The notes beneath the pieces were generated by a model. It did no database searches. It had not been told where the DNA came from and saw only the letters and a program-made list of their open reading frames with translations. Made by a program: the position numbers and the translations under genes. A stretch of DNA of 62,556 bases from Anabaena subtropica FACHB-260 (lineage in GTDB: Bacteria > Cyanobacteriota > Cyanobacteriia > Cyanobacteriales > Nostocaceae): the NCBI RefSeq assembly GCF_014697105.1, contig NZ_JACJRF010000030.1:1-62556 (forward strand), written 5' to 3'. Shown here one piece after another: positions 46,273-55,183 of the stretch; the first letter of the stretch is position 1; each line of letters starts with the position of its first letter.

Positions 46273-46692
46273 CTAATCATCTGGCATAATCACAGAAATT
46301 AATTTATTACGATTCTTGCGATAAATCCTAAAATCGCTATCAAATGTGAGCAATTCGCTTTCAGGATACAATTGTGACATTCTGACTAAACACGCATCAG
46401 CTAAGGACATAGGAACAGATTGATATCGTCGTAGCAATTCTTCAATCACGTCTGCTTCTTCGCTCAAGCAGATGGGAATTAGAAGATGTCCTTCTTTTAC
46501 CAAAGACATCACACTTTCCTGACCACCGTAAATATGTCGTAATAAAAAACAAGTTTCTACAATTACAGCCTCACAAGTCAGTAAAGGTGGCTCAATTCTA
46601 TCTAGAGTATTGATTATTCATTTATGTAGATTCTCTCTACGATTAATAAAAGCTACCAATGGCCCCGTATCGGGGATGACTCGCTGCTTCAT
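46273..46692 (-). pseudogene. PIN-domain toxin (VapC-like) with in-frame TGA
   Basis: From ATG 46692 the frame reads as a complete PIN protein: VIPDTGPLVAFINRRENLHK, then LTCEAVIVETCFLL, SLADACLVRMSQLY and LLTFDSDFRIYRK. That includes the acidic residues of the RNase site (D8, E in CEAVIVE, D in LADAC, D in FDSDF). A TGA at 46618-46620 replaces codon 25, where relatives usually have tryptophan, so TGG-to-TGA is likely. Residues after it could restart at ATG 46512, but the first catalytic aspartate would be lost. The gene overlaps the antitoxin stop (ATGA). The toxin is probably inactive. Confidence 0.82.
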
Positions 46693-46928
46693 TCAGTGCC
46701 AAAACCTTCCATATATTGTTTGTTAGTAGCTAAATCAGCAGGGCCGTCATCAACACAACCTGCAAATTTTTGGGCTGCCGCCAAAAATGAAATAGGTTTT
46801 TGCTCTTCTGAATTTGTCTTCTCTTGTCCTAGCTGACTCTGGAGAAACTCAATAAAATCTAATACCTCTTGCTGCTTCTCAGGCGGAAGCGATCGCATTT
46901 TTTCACTTGCAGTTTGTATAATACTCAA
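46689..46928 (-). CDS. VapB-like antitoxin (DUF2281)
   Basis: A 79-residue protein with the DUF2281 start (MRSLPPEKQQEVLDFIEFLQSQL) and an acidic, flexible C-terminus (CVDDGPADLATNKQYMEGFGTE). These are antitoxins paired with PIN RNases. It overlaps the PIN gene by four bases, as such pairs usually do. With the toxin interrupted it may now be free of selection as an antidote. Confidence 0.82.
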   Translation of the reverse strand: MSIIQTASEKMRSLPPEKQQEVLDFIEFLQSQLGQEKTNSEEQKPISFLAAAQKFAGCVDDGPADLATNKQYMEGFGTE

Positions 46929-46976
46929 ATTTACCTCCTGACTTCATTTCAATTCTAAACTTATACAGTTCGACTC

Positions 46977-47003
46977 AATTGTCATATTAGCGCCTCTGTG
47001 GTT
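46977..47003. repeat. Leader repeat, copy 2, with duplicated gene start
   Basis: This repeats 46227-46253 with three differences. It includes the reverse complement of ATGACAATT, the first codons of the AtzG-like gene. On the minus strand it opens a 13-codon frame (MTIESNCISLELK) that goes nowhere. It looks like a duplicated 5' end left upstream of the antitoxin gene. Confidence 0.5.
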
Positions 47004-47005
47004 AA

Positions 47006-47353
47006 CTATCCTAAACTTACAACCTCTGAGGGTAACTCAAACAACCCATCTTCGCCAGGCTCAAAATTAATCACTTGATACACCGCATCAAGATTTAACT
47101 CACCATATATATGAGGGAATAATTCACCATCAGCCGCCTCATAACGAATTTCTGGATTCACAAGGTTAGAGTTAATCAGCAGTAGTATTAATCCTTTTTG
47201 ATTAGCAAAAATATAATTTGCAACTTTAATCACTTGTGCTGGTTGAGAACAATGTATAAAACCTTCGGTATCCAGCGAATCAGCACGGTAGCTGCCGACA
47301 TTTTTTGCTTGTTCCCATTTTTTACGTTGTGTGATGTGGAGAATAGTATTCAT
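47006..47353 (-). CDS. DUF952-family protein
   Basis: A 115-residue protein with the DUF952 pattern: ILHITQRKKWEQA, DSLDTEGFIHCSQPAQV, then LILLLINSNLVNPEIRYE and FPHIYGELNLDAV. The family is widespread and related in fold to ADP-ribosyltransferase-like proteins, but its reaction is unknown. I chose ATG 47353; the upstream extension to 47395 is open but not family-like. A REP sequence begins 30 bases upstream. Confidence 0.82.
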   Translation of the reverse strand: MNTILHITQRKKWEQAKNVGSYRADSLDTEGFIHCSQPAQVIKVANYIFANQKGLILLLINSNLVNPEIRYEAADGELFPHIYGELNLDAVYQVINFEPGEDGLFELPSEVVSLG

Positions 47354-47382
47354 ATTTGATTTATTAAAGTCTCGAATATTGA

Positions 47383-47403
47383 GTAGGGTGGGCATTGCCC
47401 ACC
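47383..47403. repeat. REP sequence, left copy
   Basis: 21-base REP with palindromic core, the exact reverse complement of 48069-48089. It lies downstream of the RAYT stop. Confidence 0.85.
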
Positions 47404-47430
47404 AATTATCTCATTATTTAGTAACCAAAC

Positions 47431-48006
47431 TCATTCTCCAATTTTTTCCCAATTTTTATCAAAATCAGGTATTTGTATTCTCTTCCCAGAACATGAACAA
47501 TACCAATTGCTAGAATAAATACCTTTTCTCACAAACTTATGGAAACTAGAATAATCCCATAAGTGAGGACAAGAAACTAAACCATGCTTAACTGGATTGT
47601 AATGGATATAGTTCAAATGCTTTTCAAAATCAGCTTCATCACGTATAGTATGTTCCCAAAAACGACGTTGCCATACATTACTTTCACGGTGTTTACGGCG
47701 TGAATTAGATAAATTTTCGGGTAATATTGTTTTACTACCTAGTGAACGAGTAAATAAAACTTTTAATCTGCCAATTCGTTGGGAATAATTTTCGTCGTCA
47801 GTAGGTAAAGTCCAGAGAAAATGGATATGATCTGGCAAAACAACTGCGCCCTCTATTTCAAAAGGCATTTCGGAACGTACTTTTGCCAGAGCAGAACGCA
47901 AGTGACAGACATTTTCTATATTTGAAAATATTGGGTAGCGTTCGTATGTCACCAATGTTAAAAAGAAAGTTCCACCCGATAAATATGCACGACGATATTC
48001 AGGCAT
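47431..48006 (-). CDS. REP-associated tyrosine transposase (RAYT)
   Basis: A 191-residue HUH single-strand transposase. The start MPEYRRAYLSGGTFFLTLVT is typical of RAYTs. The HUH motif is PDHIHFLW and the catalytic tyrosine lies in LNYIHYNPVKHGLV. It cuts single-stranded DNA at REP hairpins. The gene appears intact. REP copies bracket it at 28 and 63 bases. No second REP pair was noticed elsewhere in the window. Confidence 0.93.
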   Translation of the reverse strand: MPEYRRAYLSGGTFFLTLVTYERYPIFSNIENVCHLRSALAKVRSEMPFEIEGAVVLPDHIHFLWTLPTDDENYSQRIGRLKVLFTRSLGSKTILPENLSNSRRKHRESNVWQRRFWEHTIRDEADFEKHLNYIHYNPVKHGLVSCPHLWDYSSFHKFVRKGIYSSNWYCSCSGKRIQIPDFDKNWEKIGE

Positions 48007-48068
48007 TTTGATGAGTTAAATATAGGTTTTGGAACAATTTTTAGTGTGTATTTTTACATAATATTTTT

Positions 48069-48089
48069 GGTGGGCAATGCCCACCCTAC
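48069..48089. repeat. REP sequence, right copy
   Basis: 21-base REP, inverted relative to 47383-47403. Its outer end supplies the TAG stop codon (48086-48088) of the adjacent KGK-family gene. Confidence 0.85.
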
Positions 48090-48535
48090 TGAGATTGAAT
48101 TATTTGGCGAAGGTCATCTAGAGGTGATTTAGTTTCAATAGATTCTAAGGAAGAAAATTCAAAATATATATTAATTTCATCACGTTCAACATCACGATAT
48201 CTCCACATTGATTGCTTACAATTAATTAATATTGATACTTGAATTTTTAATTCTCCGTTCTCCCAGCCTTTACCACCAACTTTTAAAATTTGGCAATTTT
48301 TGAATGTATTAAATTCAATTACCTTTACATCAATTTGTTCACTATTAATTGAAATTGTGTCTAGCAAACTATAAATCCGATCATTAGCTTTTTGAGTATC
48401 TTCATCGTAAGTTTTTCGAGTCCACTTATACTTAACCTGTGCTTCAATCAACTCTTTTAATCTAAATAATGTAAAAGTATCTCTCTCAAAAAGTACAACA
48501 TCATTACTATCTAGCGAAATTATTTTATTATTCAT
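48086..48535 (-). CDS. KGK-domain family protein
   Basis: A 149-residue protein with the cyanobacterial KGK signature GGKGWENGELKIQVSI near residue 90 and a C-terminal acidic stretch. KGK proteins are largely confined to cyanobacteria and have no assigned activity. Its last residues (QIIQSQ) run into the REP element, which provides the stop, so the C-terminus may have been altered by the repeat's arrival. The adjoining RAYT gene is read in the same direction and belongs to a mobile unit, so no functional link is implied. Confidence 0.75.
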   Translation of the reverse strand: MNNKIISLDSNDVVLFERDTFTLFRLKELIEAQVKYKWTRKTYDEDTQKANDRIYSLLDTISINSEQIDVKVIEFNTFKNCQILKVGGKGWENGELKIQVSILINCKQSMWRYRDVERDEINIYFEFSSLESIETKSPLDDLRQIIQSQ

Positions 48536-48710
48536 ACCAATAAAGAAAATTTACTTGTATTGAATGGTGAGTATTAGCCACTCTTATGATAATTGAATTT
48601 ACTACTTAGTTTAATCGAGAATTTCCAACAGTTATTGTAGTAAATATACTGAAATTATAGTTGTCGAATGTCCTGCAAACAAGCAGAATTTTCTGTGCAT
48701 TTGCGCGAAC

Positions 48711-50228
48711 TTAAAAGTTATTAGGAATACATACATCAGGCGCACATAAGCCATTAAATTGCATTGTCCTCACCTCCAGCGTATTTAAATTTACATGACG
48801 GATGGCGTGGTTATTAGTATCAGCAACGTATAGATATGAACCCATAACACTCAACCCTGAAGGTTCAAAAAAGCGGGTATTTTTACCTTGACCATTTTGT
48901 AACCCAGCCGAACCATCTCCTAAAACAGTTTGACAATTACCAGTGTAAGGACTAACTAACTTAATTTTGTGGTTGTAAGTATCTGCAACCCACAAATAAT
49001 TTTGAAAATATTCCACCCCTAAACAATGCTGTAAACGGACATCCTCACCCTGTCCATCCACATCACCAAAACCAAATAAACCACCACTACCACAAACAGT
49101 CCTGACTTGCTGAGACTCTAGTAGTCTCATGCCACGAATCGAACTAATTTCACTATCAGCGATGTATAATTCCTTCCCATTTGTAGTAATTCCACTGGGT
49201 TGAGCAAAAGCCGATTCTGTCAGCGAACCATCAAAACAACCTTCTGCACCAGTCCCAGCATAGGTTTTGATAATACCGCTTTCTAAATCCATCTGCCAAA
49301 TTTGATGATTCCCTGCCATTGCAATGTATAAATTATTTTTGACCTTTATCAAGTCCCAAGGCGAATTTAACGCAGTTTCTAAACTAACACCCCCATGCGG
49401 ATGAATATTACGGCTTTGTTCACCTGTTCCCGCAATGGTTTCTACTATTTGCTGCTTGATATTAATTCGTCGCAAAGCATGATTTCCCGTATCAGCGACG
49501 TAAAGGATTTGATTTTCCACATCAAACGCCATTCCTTGGGGTGCAGAAAACTGTGCTTCTTCAAAAGCACCATCACTTAAGCCAGATTTTCCAGTACCAA
49601 TTAAATGTAGAATCTCACCGTCAAAGTCACTAACAACTATACGATGATGACCAGAGTCAGCGATGAATAACCCTACTGGGGTGGCTAGGACTTTACCAGG
49701 AAAAGCTAGAGGTGTGATTAATGGTTGACGCTGTTTCTCTAAATTCAGGCTGAGTTCTTGAAAATTAATCGTTCCTTGGTTTTGATGTTCCTGAATTATT
49801 TTGGCAATTAGTTTCTCTAAAGTATCCCGATTTCCTTCACCAGAAAAGTAGCCAATGACATAACCTTTTGGGTCAATAACCATTAAAGTAGGCCAAGCAC
49901 GCACAGCGTATTCTTGCCATACACGAAAACCCTTGTCTACTAAAACTGGGTGTTCAATGTCGTAGCGCAATATAGCCTGGCGGATGTTTTCGGTTTCCTG
50001 TTCGTTGTCGAATTTTGCAGAATGGACACCAATAACTGTCAGACTGTCTCGATATTTCTGTTCTAGATATTTCAAATCTGGTAAGACGTGGAGACAATTG
50101 ATACAACAGTAAGTCCAAAAGTCTAAAATCACGATTCTACCCTTGAGTTCCTTAATAGATAAGGGTTTGTCAGTGTTCAGCCAAGGATAATTGTGTGGTA
50201 GTTCTGGCGCTCTTACACGAGGAATCAT
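48711..50228 (-). CDS. Thioredoxin-like/NHL-repeat protein (NHLRC2-like)
   Basis: A 505-residue protein. Residues about 15-150 form a thioredoxin-like domain with a CCINC motif (ILDFWTYCCINCLHVLPDL) and the cis-proline region RAWPTLMVIDPKG. Residues about 175-490 are NHL beta-propeller repeats (PQGMAFDVENQILYVADTGNHALRRI, PSGITTNGKELYIADSE, PSGLSVMGSYLYVADTNNHAIRHV). No signal peptide is seen, so it is probably cytosolic. Homologues occur from bacteria to animals (NHLRC2); the substrate is unknown. A disulfide-handling role is inferred only from the motif. Confidence 0.9.
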   Translation of the reverse strand: MIPRVRAPELPHNYPWLNTDKPLSIKELKGRIVILDFWTYCCINCLHVLPDLKYLEQKYRDSLTVIGVHSAKFDNEQETENIRQAILRYDIEHPVLVDKGFRVWQEYAVRAWPTLMVIDPKGYVIGYFSGEGNRDTLEKLIAKIIQEHQNQGTINFQELSLNLEKQRQPLITPLAFPGKVLATPVGLFIADSGHHRIVVSDFDGEILHLIGTGKSGLSDGAFEEAQFSAPQGMAFDVENQILYVADTGNHALRRINIKQQIVETIAGTGEQSRNIHPHGGVSLETALNSPWDLIKVKNNLYIAMAGNHQIWQMDLESGIIKTYAGTGAEGCFDGSLTESAFAQPSGITTNGKELYIADSEISSIRGMRLLESQQVRTVCGSGGLFGFGDVDGQGEDVRLQHCLGVEYFQNYLWVADTYNHKIKLVSPYTGNCQTVLGDGSAGLQNGQGKNTRFFEPSGLSVMGSYLYVADTNNHAIRHVNLNTLEVRTMQFNGLCAPDVCIPNNF

Positions 50229-50725
50229 ATATATTTTTGCATCTATAGGAATGTGATGTGATTGTTAAAATACGTAACTCTCTGTTATCTGTATCTCTGT
50301 GGTTAGAGCAATTATTTTGACTAGACAAATACTGGGATAAAAGCAAAAACTTTATAGCTAGGAATGTGATTTTATCAGTCAAATTTATGGGAGTAGTAAT
50401 GCCTGATTTGCCTATATTTAAAAATTAAGCATTAATTCTATAGGATGTGAAAATTAATGTGCTTATTAGTTTTATTTTTTAGATACATAATATACCAAAT
50501 ACATTTTCTGATTTAAACCGATTGAGAAAATTTGCATAATTATATTATATTTATTGAAGTTATAAAATTTGGCTAGCAATTAACAGACTATATCATAGTA
50601 AATCAATAGTTTAATCAAGCAAGTATACCGATATTTTAGAGATTGATTATCATAGAATTAATAACTTTCAGATGGAGTTGCTGCTAACAACAATATCTGA
50701 ACCTTAGCAAACAGGTAAATTTAAC
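50229..50725. other. Intergenic region upstream of the diguanylate cyclase
   Basis: About 500 AT-rich bases between divergent genes. A leader-repeat relative (CTCTGTGGTTAGAGC) lies near 50291. I find no gene, strong palindrome or terminator; it probably holds both promoters. Confidence 0.45.
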
Positions 50726-52024
50726 ATGGTTTCCCGCAAAATCCTAGTTGTTGAGGATGAAGCAGTCCTAGCATTGAATATTAAAAATAGTTTACAAACA
50801 TTAGGATATAATGTTATAGAAATTACAAAATCTGCTGAAGATGCAATTCAAAAAGTAGCAGAGAAGAACCCAAATCTAGTATTATTTGATATCTGTTTAT
50901 CCAGAGAAATTAATGGTTTGCAGGTGACAGATATTATTCAAAATAACTTTCATATACCTGTGTTGTATTTAACCGAGTATTCCGAATATTTAGAATTAAA
51001 TAAAAACAAACTAGATGAGCCTTTCAGTTATCTTCTCAAGCCATTTGTAGAAAAAGACTTACATCTGGCTGTAGAAATGGCTTTTAGTCAGTATCAAGTT
51101 AACAAAAGAATCAAGGAAGATAAAGAAAAAACGGCAGCAATTATTAACAGTATGGGCTGTGCAGTAGTTGTTACCTTTACTAATGGTCATATTCAAATGA
51201 TGAATCCGATGGCAGAAAGACTCACTGGTTGGATGGAACATGAAGCATTTGGTAGAGATTTGGCAGAGGTTGTCAAACTAGTTGATCAGGATATGGACGA
51301 AGTAATTGATAATTTAGCTACACAGGCAATGCAGACTGGTAAAATAGTGAACTTACCGGAAAACTGTACGCTAATTTCCAAGGACGGCAAAGAGATACCT
51401 GTAGGAGATAATATTGCGCCTATCCGTGATAGTAGTGGTATTATTACTGGTGCAGTGTTAGTTTTTCAAGATATCACTCAACGCAAGCAAGCGGACGTGC
51501 AATTACTCCGTAATGCTTTTTATGATGGACTAACAGCGCTACCCAATCGAATTTTATTTTTAGACCGTCTCAAACAAGCAATTGAACGTAGCAAACGCCG
51601 TAGTGATTATCGTTTTGCCGTGTTGTTTTTAGATTTAGATGGTTTTAAGGGGATTAACGATCGCTTTGGACACGGAATAGGAGATGATTTTTTAGTAGCG
51701 ATCGCTCACAGATTAGAATCATGTATACGTAGTGGGGATACTGTCGGGCGATTTGGTGGTGATGAATTTGCCGTGTTGTTAGAAGAAATTCGAGATGTTA
51801 ACGACGCTATCAACGTAGCCAAGCGCATTCAAGACACCTTAGGATTACCCCTCAATCTGAATGGACATCAAATATTTACTACAGCCAGCATTGGTATTAC
51901 CTTAAATGGTGGTAGCTATGATGAACCAGAAAACCTATTAAGAGATGCAGATCAGGCTATGTACCGTGCTAAACAACAAGGAAAAGCACGCTATGGCGTA
52001 TTTAAAAAAGCTACTAATTGTTAA
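50726..52024 (+). CDS. Response regulator - PAS - GGDEF diguanylate cyclase
   Basis: A 432-residue signalling protein. A receiver domain (1-120) has acidic residues VVEDEA, phospho-acceptor aspartate in LVLFDICLS and lysine in LLKPF. A PAS domain (about 135-255) contains GHIQMMNPMAERLTGW and ends in VLVFQDITQRKQ. The GGDEF domain (about 265-428) has an intact catalytic motif in GRFGGDEFAVLLEE and an RxxD inhibitory site (RSGD) five residues before it. It should make cyclic di-GMP in response to phosphorylation and a PAS signal, with product inhibition. There is no EAL domain and no kinase nearby. Confidence 0.94.
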   Translation: MVSRKILVVEDEAVLALNIKNSLQTLGYNVIEITKSAEDAIQKVAEKNPNLVLFDICLSREINGLQVTDIIQNNFHIPVLYLTEYSEYLELNKNKLDEPFSYLLKPFVEKDLHLAVEMAFSQYQVNKRIKEDKEKTAAIINSMGCAVVVTFTNGHIQMMNPMAERLTGWMEHEAFGRDLAEVVKLVDQDMDEVIDNLATQAMQTGKIVNLPENCTLISKDGKEIPVGDNIAPIRDSSGIITGAVLVFQDITQRKQADVQLLRNAFYDGLTALPNRILFLDRLKQAIERSKRRSDYRFAVLFLDLDGFKGINDRFGHGIGDDFLVAIAHRLESCIRSGDTVGRFGGDEFAVLLEEIRDVNDAINVAKRIQDTLGLPLNLNGHQIFTTASIGITLNGGSYDEPENLLRDADQAMYRAKQQGKARYGVFKKATNC

Positions 52025-52252
52025 TAAATTACCTATCTAATATCAACAACTTAAAGTGTATCTACCAAATTTACCAGCATATTAATAATATTAAAATACT
52101 CGAACTTCCGCTAACTTTATTAAAATTATATTTTCTTAAATATCAATATTAAACTTTAAACTAGTAATCCCAGATATTGTAAGTATTTGTAAAAGCCCAG
52201 ACTGCTTACTCTTTATCTTCTTTGCGCCTCTGCGTGAAACAAATCAATATTT

Positions 52253-52813
52253 ATGGAAAAAACCGAAAAACAAAAAATGCTTGCAGGGGAATTATACCTA
52301 GCAGACGATCCAGAATTAGCAGCCCAGAGTAAACGAGCCAGCCAACTGTTGCGAATGTACAATGCAACAACCGCAGAACAGCCAGAACAACGCAGGCAAA
52401 TTTTACAAGAATTATTTGCCCAGGTAGGTGAAAAAATTACCATAGTACCGCCGCTTCATTGTGACTACGGTAGTAACATCTACGCAGGTAACGGATTATA
52501 TATGAACTATGGTTGTGTAATTTTAGATTGCAATAAAGTAGAAATTGGTGAAAACGTCTTGTTAGCTCCCTATGTACAGATTTATACGGCCTACCATCCC
52601 ACAGAACCAGAAATTCGCCTATCTGGGAGAGAATTAGCAGCCCCAATTAAAATAGGTAATAACGTCTGGATTGGTGGTGGGGCAATTATTTGTCCGGGAG
52701 TAACGATTGGAGACAACACAACTATTGGTGCTGGCAGCGTAGTTGTGCAAGATATCCCTGCTAACGTTGTAGCCGTTGGGAATCCTTGCCGGATAATTCG
52801 CCATTTATCTTAA
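52253..52813 (+). CDS. maa: Sugar O-acetyltransferase (maltose/galactoside type)
   Basis: A 186-residue left-handed beta-helix acetyltransferase. The N-terminal helical part (KMLAGELYLADDPEL) is typical of maltose acetyltransferase. The hexapeptide repeats follow, with catalytic histidine in YTAYHPTEP and the end IIGGGAIICPGVTIG-like repeat region. It transfers acetyl from acetyl-CoA to sugars, forming a trimer. A leader repeat (GCGCCTCTGCGTG) ends 17 bases before the start. The stop overlaps that of the convergent gene. Confidence 0.87.
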   Translation: MEKTEKQKMLAGELYLADDPELAAQSKRASQLLRMYNATTAEQPEQRRQILQELFAQVGEKITIVPPLHCDYGSNIYAGNGLYMNYGCVILDCNKVEIGENVLLAPYVQIYTAYHPTEPEIRLSGRELAAPIKIGNNVWIGGGAIICPGVTIGDNTTIGAGSVVVQDIPANVVAVGNPCRIIRHLS

Positions 52814-53190
52814 AACTTGTAGCCTCTACCTAACCAATATAACCAATCAGCGATCGCTTCTTGAGTCTCATCATCCACATCAATCGCCTCAATTTCCGAA
52901 AGCTTGGCAGAATGTATGTCATCTTCCTTACCACCAATGTAAGCAACTTCCACATACATATCTTTCAAACAATCATCCTCTGGAGCCATACCCAAAACTT
53001 CTACAGCCTTCTCTTCAATTGCAGAAGTTTTGCGCGATTTCTTCTTCCATTTACCCATAAAGGGAAATTCCAAAGTATCATCTAGGTAGTAATACCAGCC
53101 CATTGCTCTATCTTCTTTATCCTCCGCATCGACAACAATCTCTGTTTCAATACGCTGTTCTCTAGTTTCGTCCCGTTCCACACTAGCCAT
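52810..53190 (-). CDS. CcbP-like acidic calcium-binding protein
   Basis: About 126 residues with MGWYYYLDDTLEFPFMGKW, GMAPEDDCLKDMYVEVAYI and a C-terminal DDETQEAIADWLYWLGRGYKF. The protein is markedly acidic. This pattern is that of the cyanobacterial calcium-binding proteins annotated as CcbP-like; CcbP in Anabaena binds calcium and influences heterocyst formation. The assignment comes from memory of the motif, and binding residues are not individually identified. I chose ATG 53190 over GTG 53205. Confidence 0.65.
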   Translation of the reverse strand: MASVERDETREQRIETEIVVDAEDKEDRAMGWYYYLDDTLEFPFMGKWKKKSRKTSAIEEKAVEVLGMAPEDDCLKDMYVEVAYIGGKEDDIHSAKLSEIEAIDVDDETQEAIADWLYWLGRGYKF

Positions 53191-53266
53191 AAGACAAACA
53201 CCCACTCCCTATACAGTTTGATATGGTAGCCTGTCGAGCTATATCTGTCGATAAGCTACGGGGTAT

Positions 53267-53914
53267 CTAAGTATTTGAATTTACTATCTGCTGACTTACC
53301 CAAACACGGAATAATCTAATCATTGATATTTCCCCAACGTTGAGGCTTTGTTCGAGAAAATGGGGAACTTCAGTTGCTAAGGGGAGATTGGCAAAACTTG
53401 GCGACACATCACTAGGGACATAGACCCCTTCACATAACCGATAAATTTGCATTACAGGTTCGTCATATCGCCACACTTCGGGAACACCCAATGCTAGATA
53501 AATAGGAAATCGGTCAACAGATGCGCTAGTGTAGTCTACCTCAATCACTAAATCTGGTGGTGGGTCTTGAGTCAAGTCGAGATTCTGCTTTTGTCGCATC
53601 ATCGGCTCATTTTGGATATAAAAAGCCGAATCTGGTTCTACACCACGCAGTAAATCATGACGTTTACAAGTTGTTGAACCAATGCTTTTCAAATTCAGGT
53701 TGAGTACCTCAGCTAGAACAAAAACCAAGTGTTCCAGTAGTCTATTATTATGTTCATGAGGCATCAAAGGAGTCATAATTTCTAGCATTCCCTGGTCATA
53801 AGCCAATCGCACAGCACGATTAGCTCCCATTTCTGCCAAGATAGTTTCAAAGGTTTGCCAACTAATATTTGATAGTACAACCCTTGGGGAATTAGTCGAT
53901 GCTATCATCACCAT
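53267..53914 (-). CDS. Uma2-family (DUF820) nuclease-fold protein
   Basis: A 215-residue member of the large cyanobacterial Uma2/DUF820 family, which has a PD-(D/E)XK nuclease fold. The characteristic stretches are AVRLAYDQGMLEIMTPLMPHEH, GVEPDSAFYI, DPPPDLVIEVDYTS (active-site D and E with following residues) and YLALGVPEVWRYD. Many paralogues usually occur per genome and none has a settled function. The gene stands alone. Confidence 0.92.
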   Translation of the reverse strand: MVMIASTNSPRVVLSNISWQTFETILAEMGANRAVRLAYDQGMLEIMTPLMPHEHNNRLLEHLVFVLAEVLNLNLKSIGSTTCKRHDLLRGVEPDSAFYIQNEPMMRQKQNLDLTQDPPPDLVIEVDYTSASVDRFPIYLALGVPEVWRYDEPVMQIYRLCEGVYVPSDVSPSFANLPLATEVPHFLEQSLNVGEISMIRLFRVWVSQQIVNSNT

Positions 53915-54158
53915 AGGATGTAACCTCAGTTTTCTTTTAAAATATCAAACAAGTAGCGGTATTTGCATTATATTTCCTCAACTCATCGCCAGTTGTCCTG
54001 AATAAATACTTGGCGCTACTGTGCGTTCCTAGCCTTCTTTTTTGGAGATGCTACGGCGAATGCGTGGAAAAAAGCTATAAACTGATGCAAAAAGAAGACC
54101 CAACATTAGCAGCCTGTTAGGTTAGTGCAATACAGTAATTACCCAGACACCCGAAATC

Positions 54159-55079
54159 ATGAGTATTATCGTCTTCGGTAGCATCAATATAGATTTAGTC
54201 GCCACAGCACCCCGCTTACCTGTGGCTGGAGAAACATTGCTGGGAGAAAACTTTTTTAAAGCTCCTGGTGGTAAAGGTGCAAACCAAGCCGTAGCATTAT
54301 CACGGTTGGGAGTTCCTACCCAAATGGTGGGACGCGTCGGCGCACATAGTTTCGGTGCAGAACTGATAGAAAATTTGCAAGATGCTGGTGTACAGACTGA
54401 AAATATTTTTGTCGATGAAACTGCGAGTTCTGGTGTTGCTATTATCACCGTAGCTCATAATGGTGAAAATCAAATAGTCGTCATTCCTGGTGCTAATGGG
54501 CGAATTAATCAAGCAGATGTCGAACGATTAGGGCAGATATTACCCACAGCTACAGCACTATTATTACAACTAGAAATTCCAGTAAATTCTGTGATTGCGG
54601 CTGCTCAAGCGGCAAAAAATGCCAATATCACGGTAATTTTAGATCCTGCACCTGCACAATCAGATTTACCAGCAGAACTTTATCCCTTGGTAGATATTAT
54701 TACACCCAATGAAGTAGAAGCAGGACAACTGGTAGGTTTTTCTGTAGATAGCGAAGATACAGCAGCCAAGGCGGCTGGGGTGTTATTGCAAAGGGGAGTG
54801 AAAAGTGCGATCGTGAAGTTGGGTGCTAAAGGTGTTGTCTGCGCTACTGGAAAAGAAACCTTTTTTGTCCCAGCGTTCCCCATAGAAGCTGTTGACACCG
54901 TAGCTGCTGGTGATGCGTTTAATGGTGGTTTAGCAGCAGCACTTTACGCTAGACTTTCCTTACATCAAGCGGTTGTTTGGGGTGCGGCGGCTGGTGCTTT
55001 AGCAGCCACAAAATTAGGCGCACAAGCTTCGTTACCCGACAGATTTACATTTGATGCTTTCCTCAAGGAAAGGGGATGA
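54159..55079 (+). CDS. rbsK: Ribokinase
   Basis: A PfkB-family sugar kinase of 306 residues. SINIDLVATAPRLPVAGETLLG and FKAPGGKGANQAVALSRLG form the ribose site; DTVAAGDAFNGGLAAAL holds the catalytic aspartate and anion hole. It phosphorylates ribose to ribose-5-phosphate. No ribose transporter is nearby, but a nucleoside hydrolase lies 1.5 kb downstream, so ribose freed from nucleosides is the likely substrate. Other pentoses remain possible. Confidence 0.92.
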   Translation: MSIIVFGSINIDLVATAPRLPVAGETLLGENFFKAPGGKGANQAVALSRLGVPTQMVGRVGAHSFGAELIENLQDAGVQTENIFVDETASSGVAIITVAHNGENQIVVIPGANGRINQADVERLGQILPTATALLLQLEIPVNSVIAAAQAAKNANITVILDPAPAQSDLPAELYPLVDIITPNEVEAGQLVGFSVDSEDTAAKAAGVLLQRGVKSAIVKLGAKGVVCATGKETFFVPAFPIEAVDTVAAGDAFNGGLAAALYARLSLHQAVVWGAAAGALAATKLGAQASLPDRFTFDAFLKERG

Positions 55080-55183
55080 ATAGGGAGAGTCACTATTAAC
55101 TGCTAATTTAAAGATTATGAAAGACCTTTGGTTGGTTTAAATTTTAAGTCTGTCTTGAGCGAAACTATATGCAGGCGAGGACT

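Larger units (their letters stand above)
47383..48089. mobile_element. REP-flanked RAYT unit
   Basis: Two 21-base sequences (47383-47403 and 48069-48089) are perfect inverted copies, each with an internal palindrome GGTGGGCAATGCCCACC. They bracket a Y1 transposase-like gene. This is the layout of a REP-associated tyrosine transposase with its REP sequences, which can spread the repeats but is usually itself stationary. Confidence 0.85.

Noticed and set aside
46944-46985. 13-codon frame beginning MTIESN upstream of the antitoxin
   Set aside because: It is a duplicated gene start that ends at once; there is no reason to think it encodes a functional peptide.
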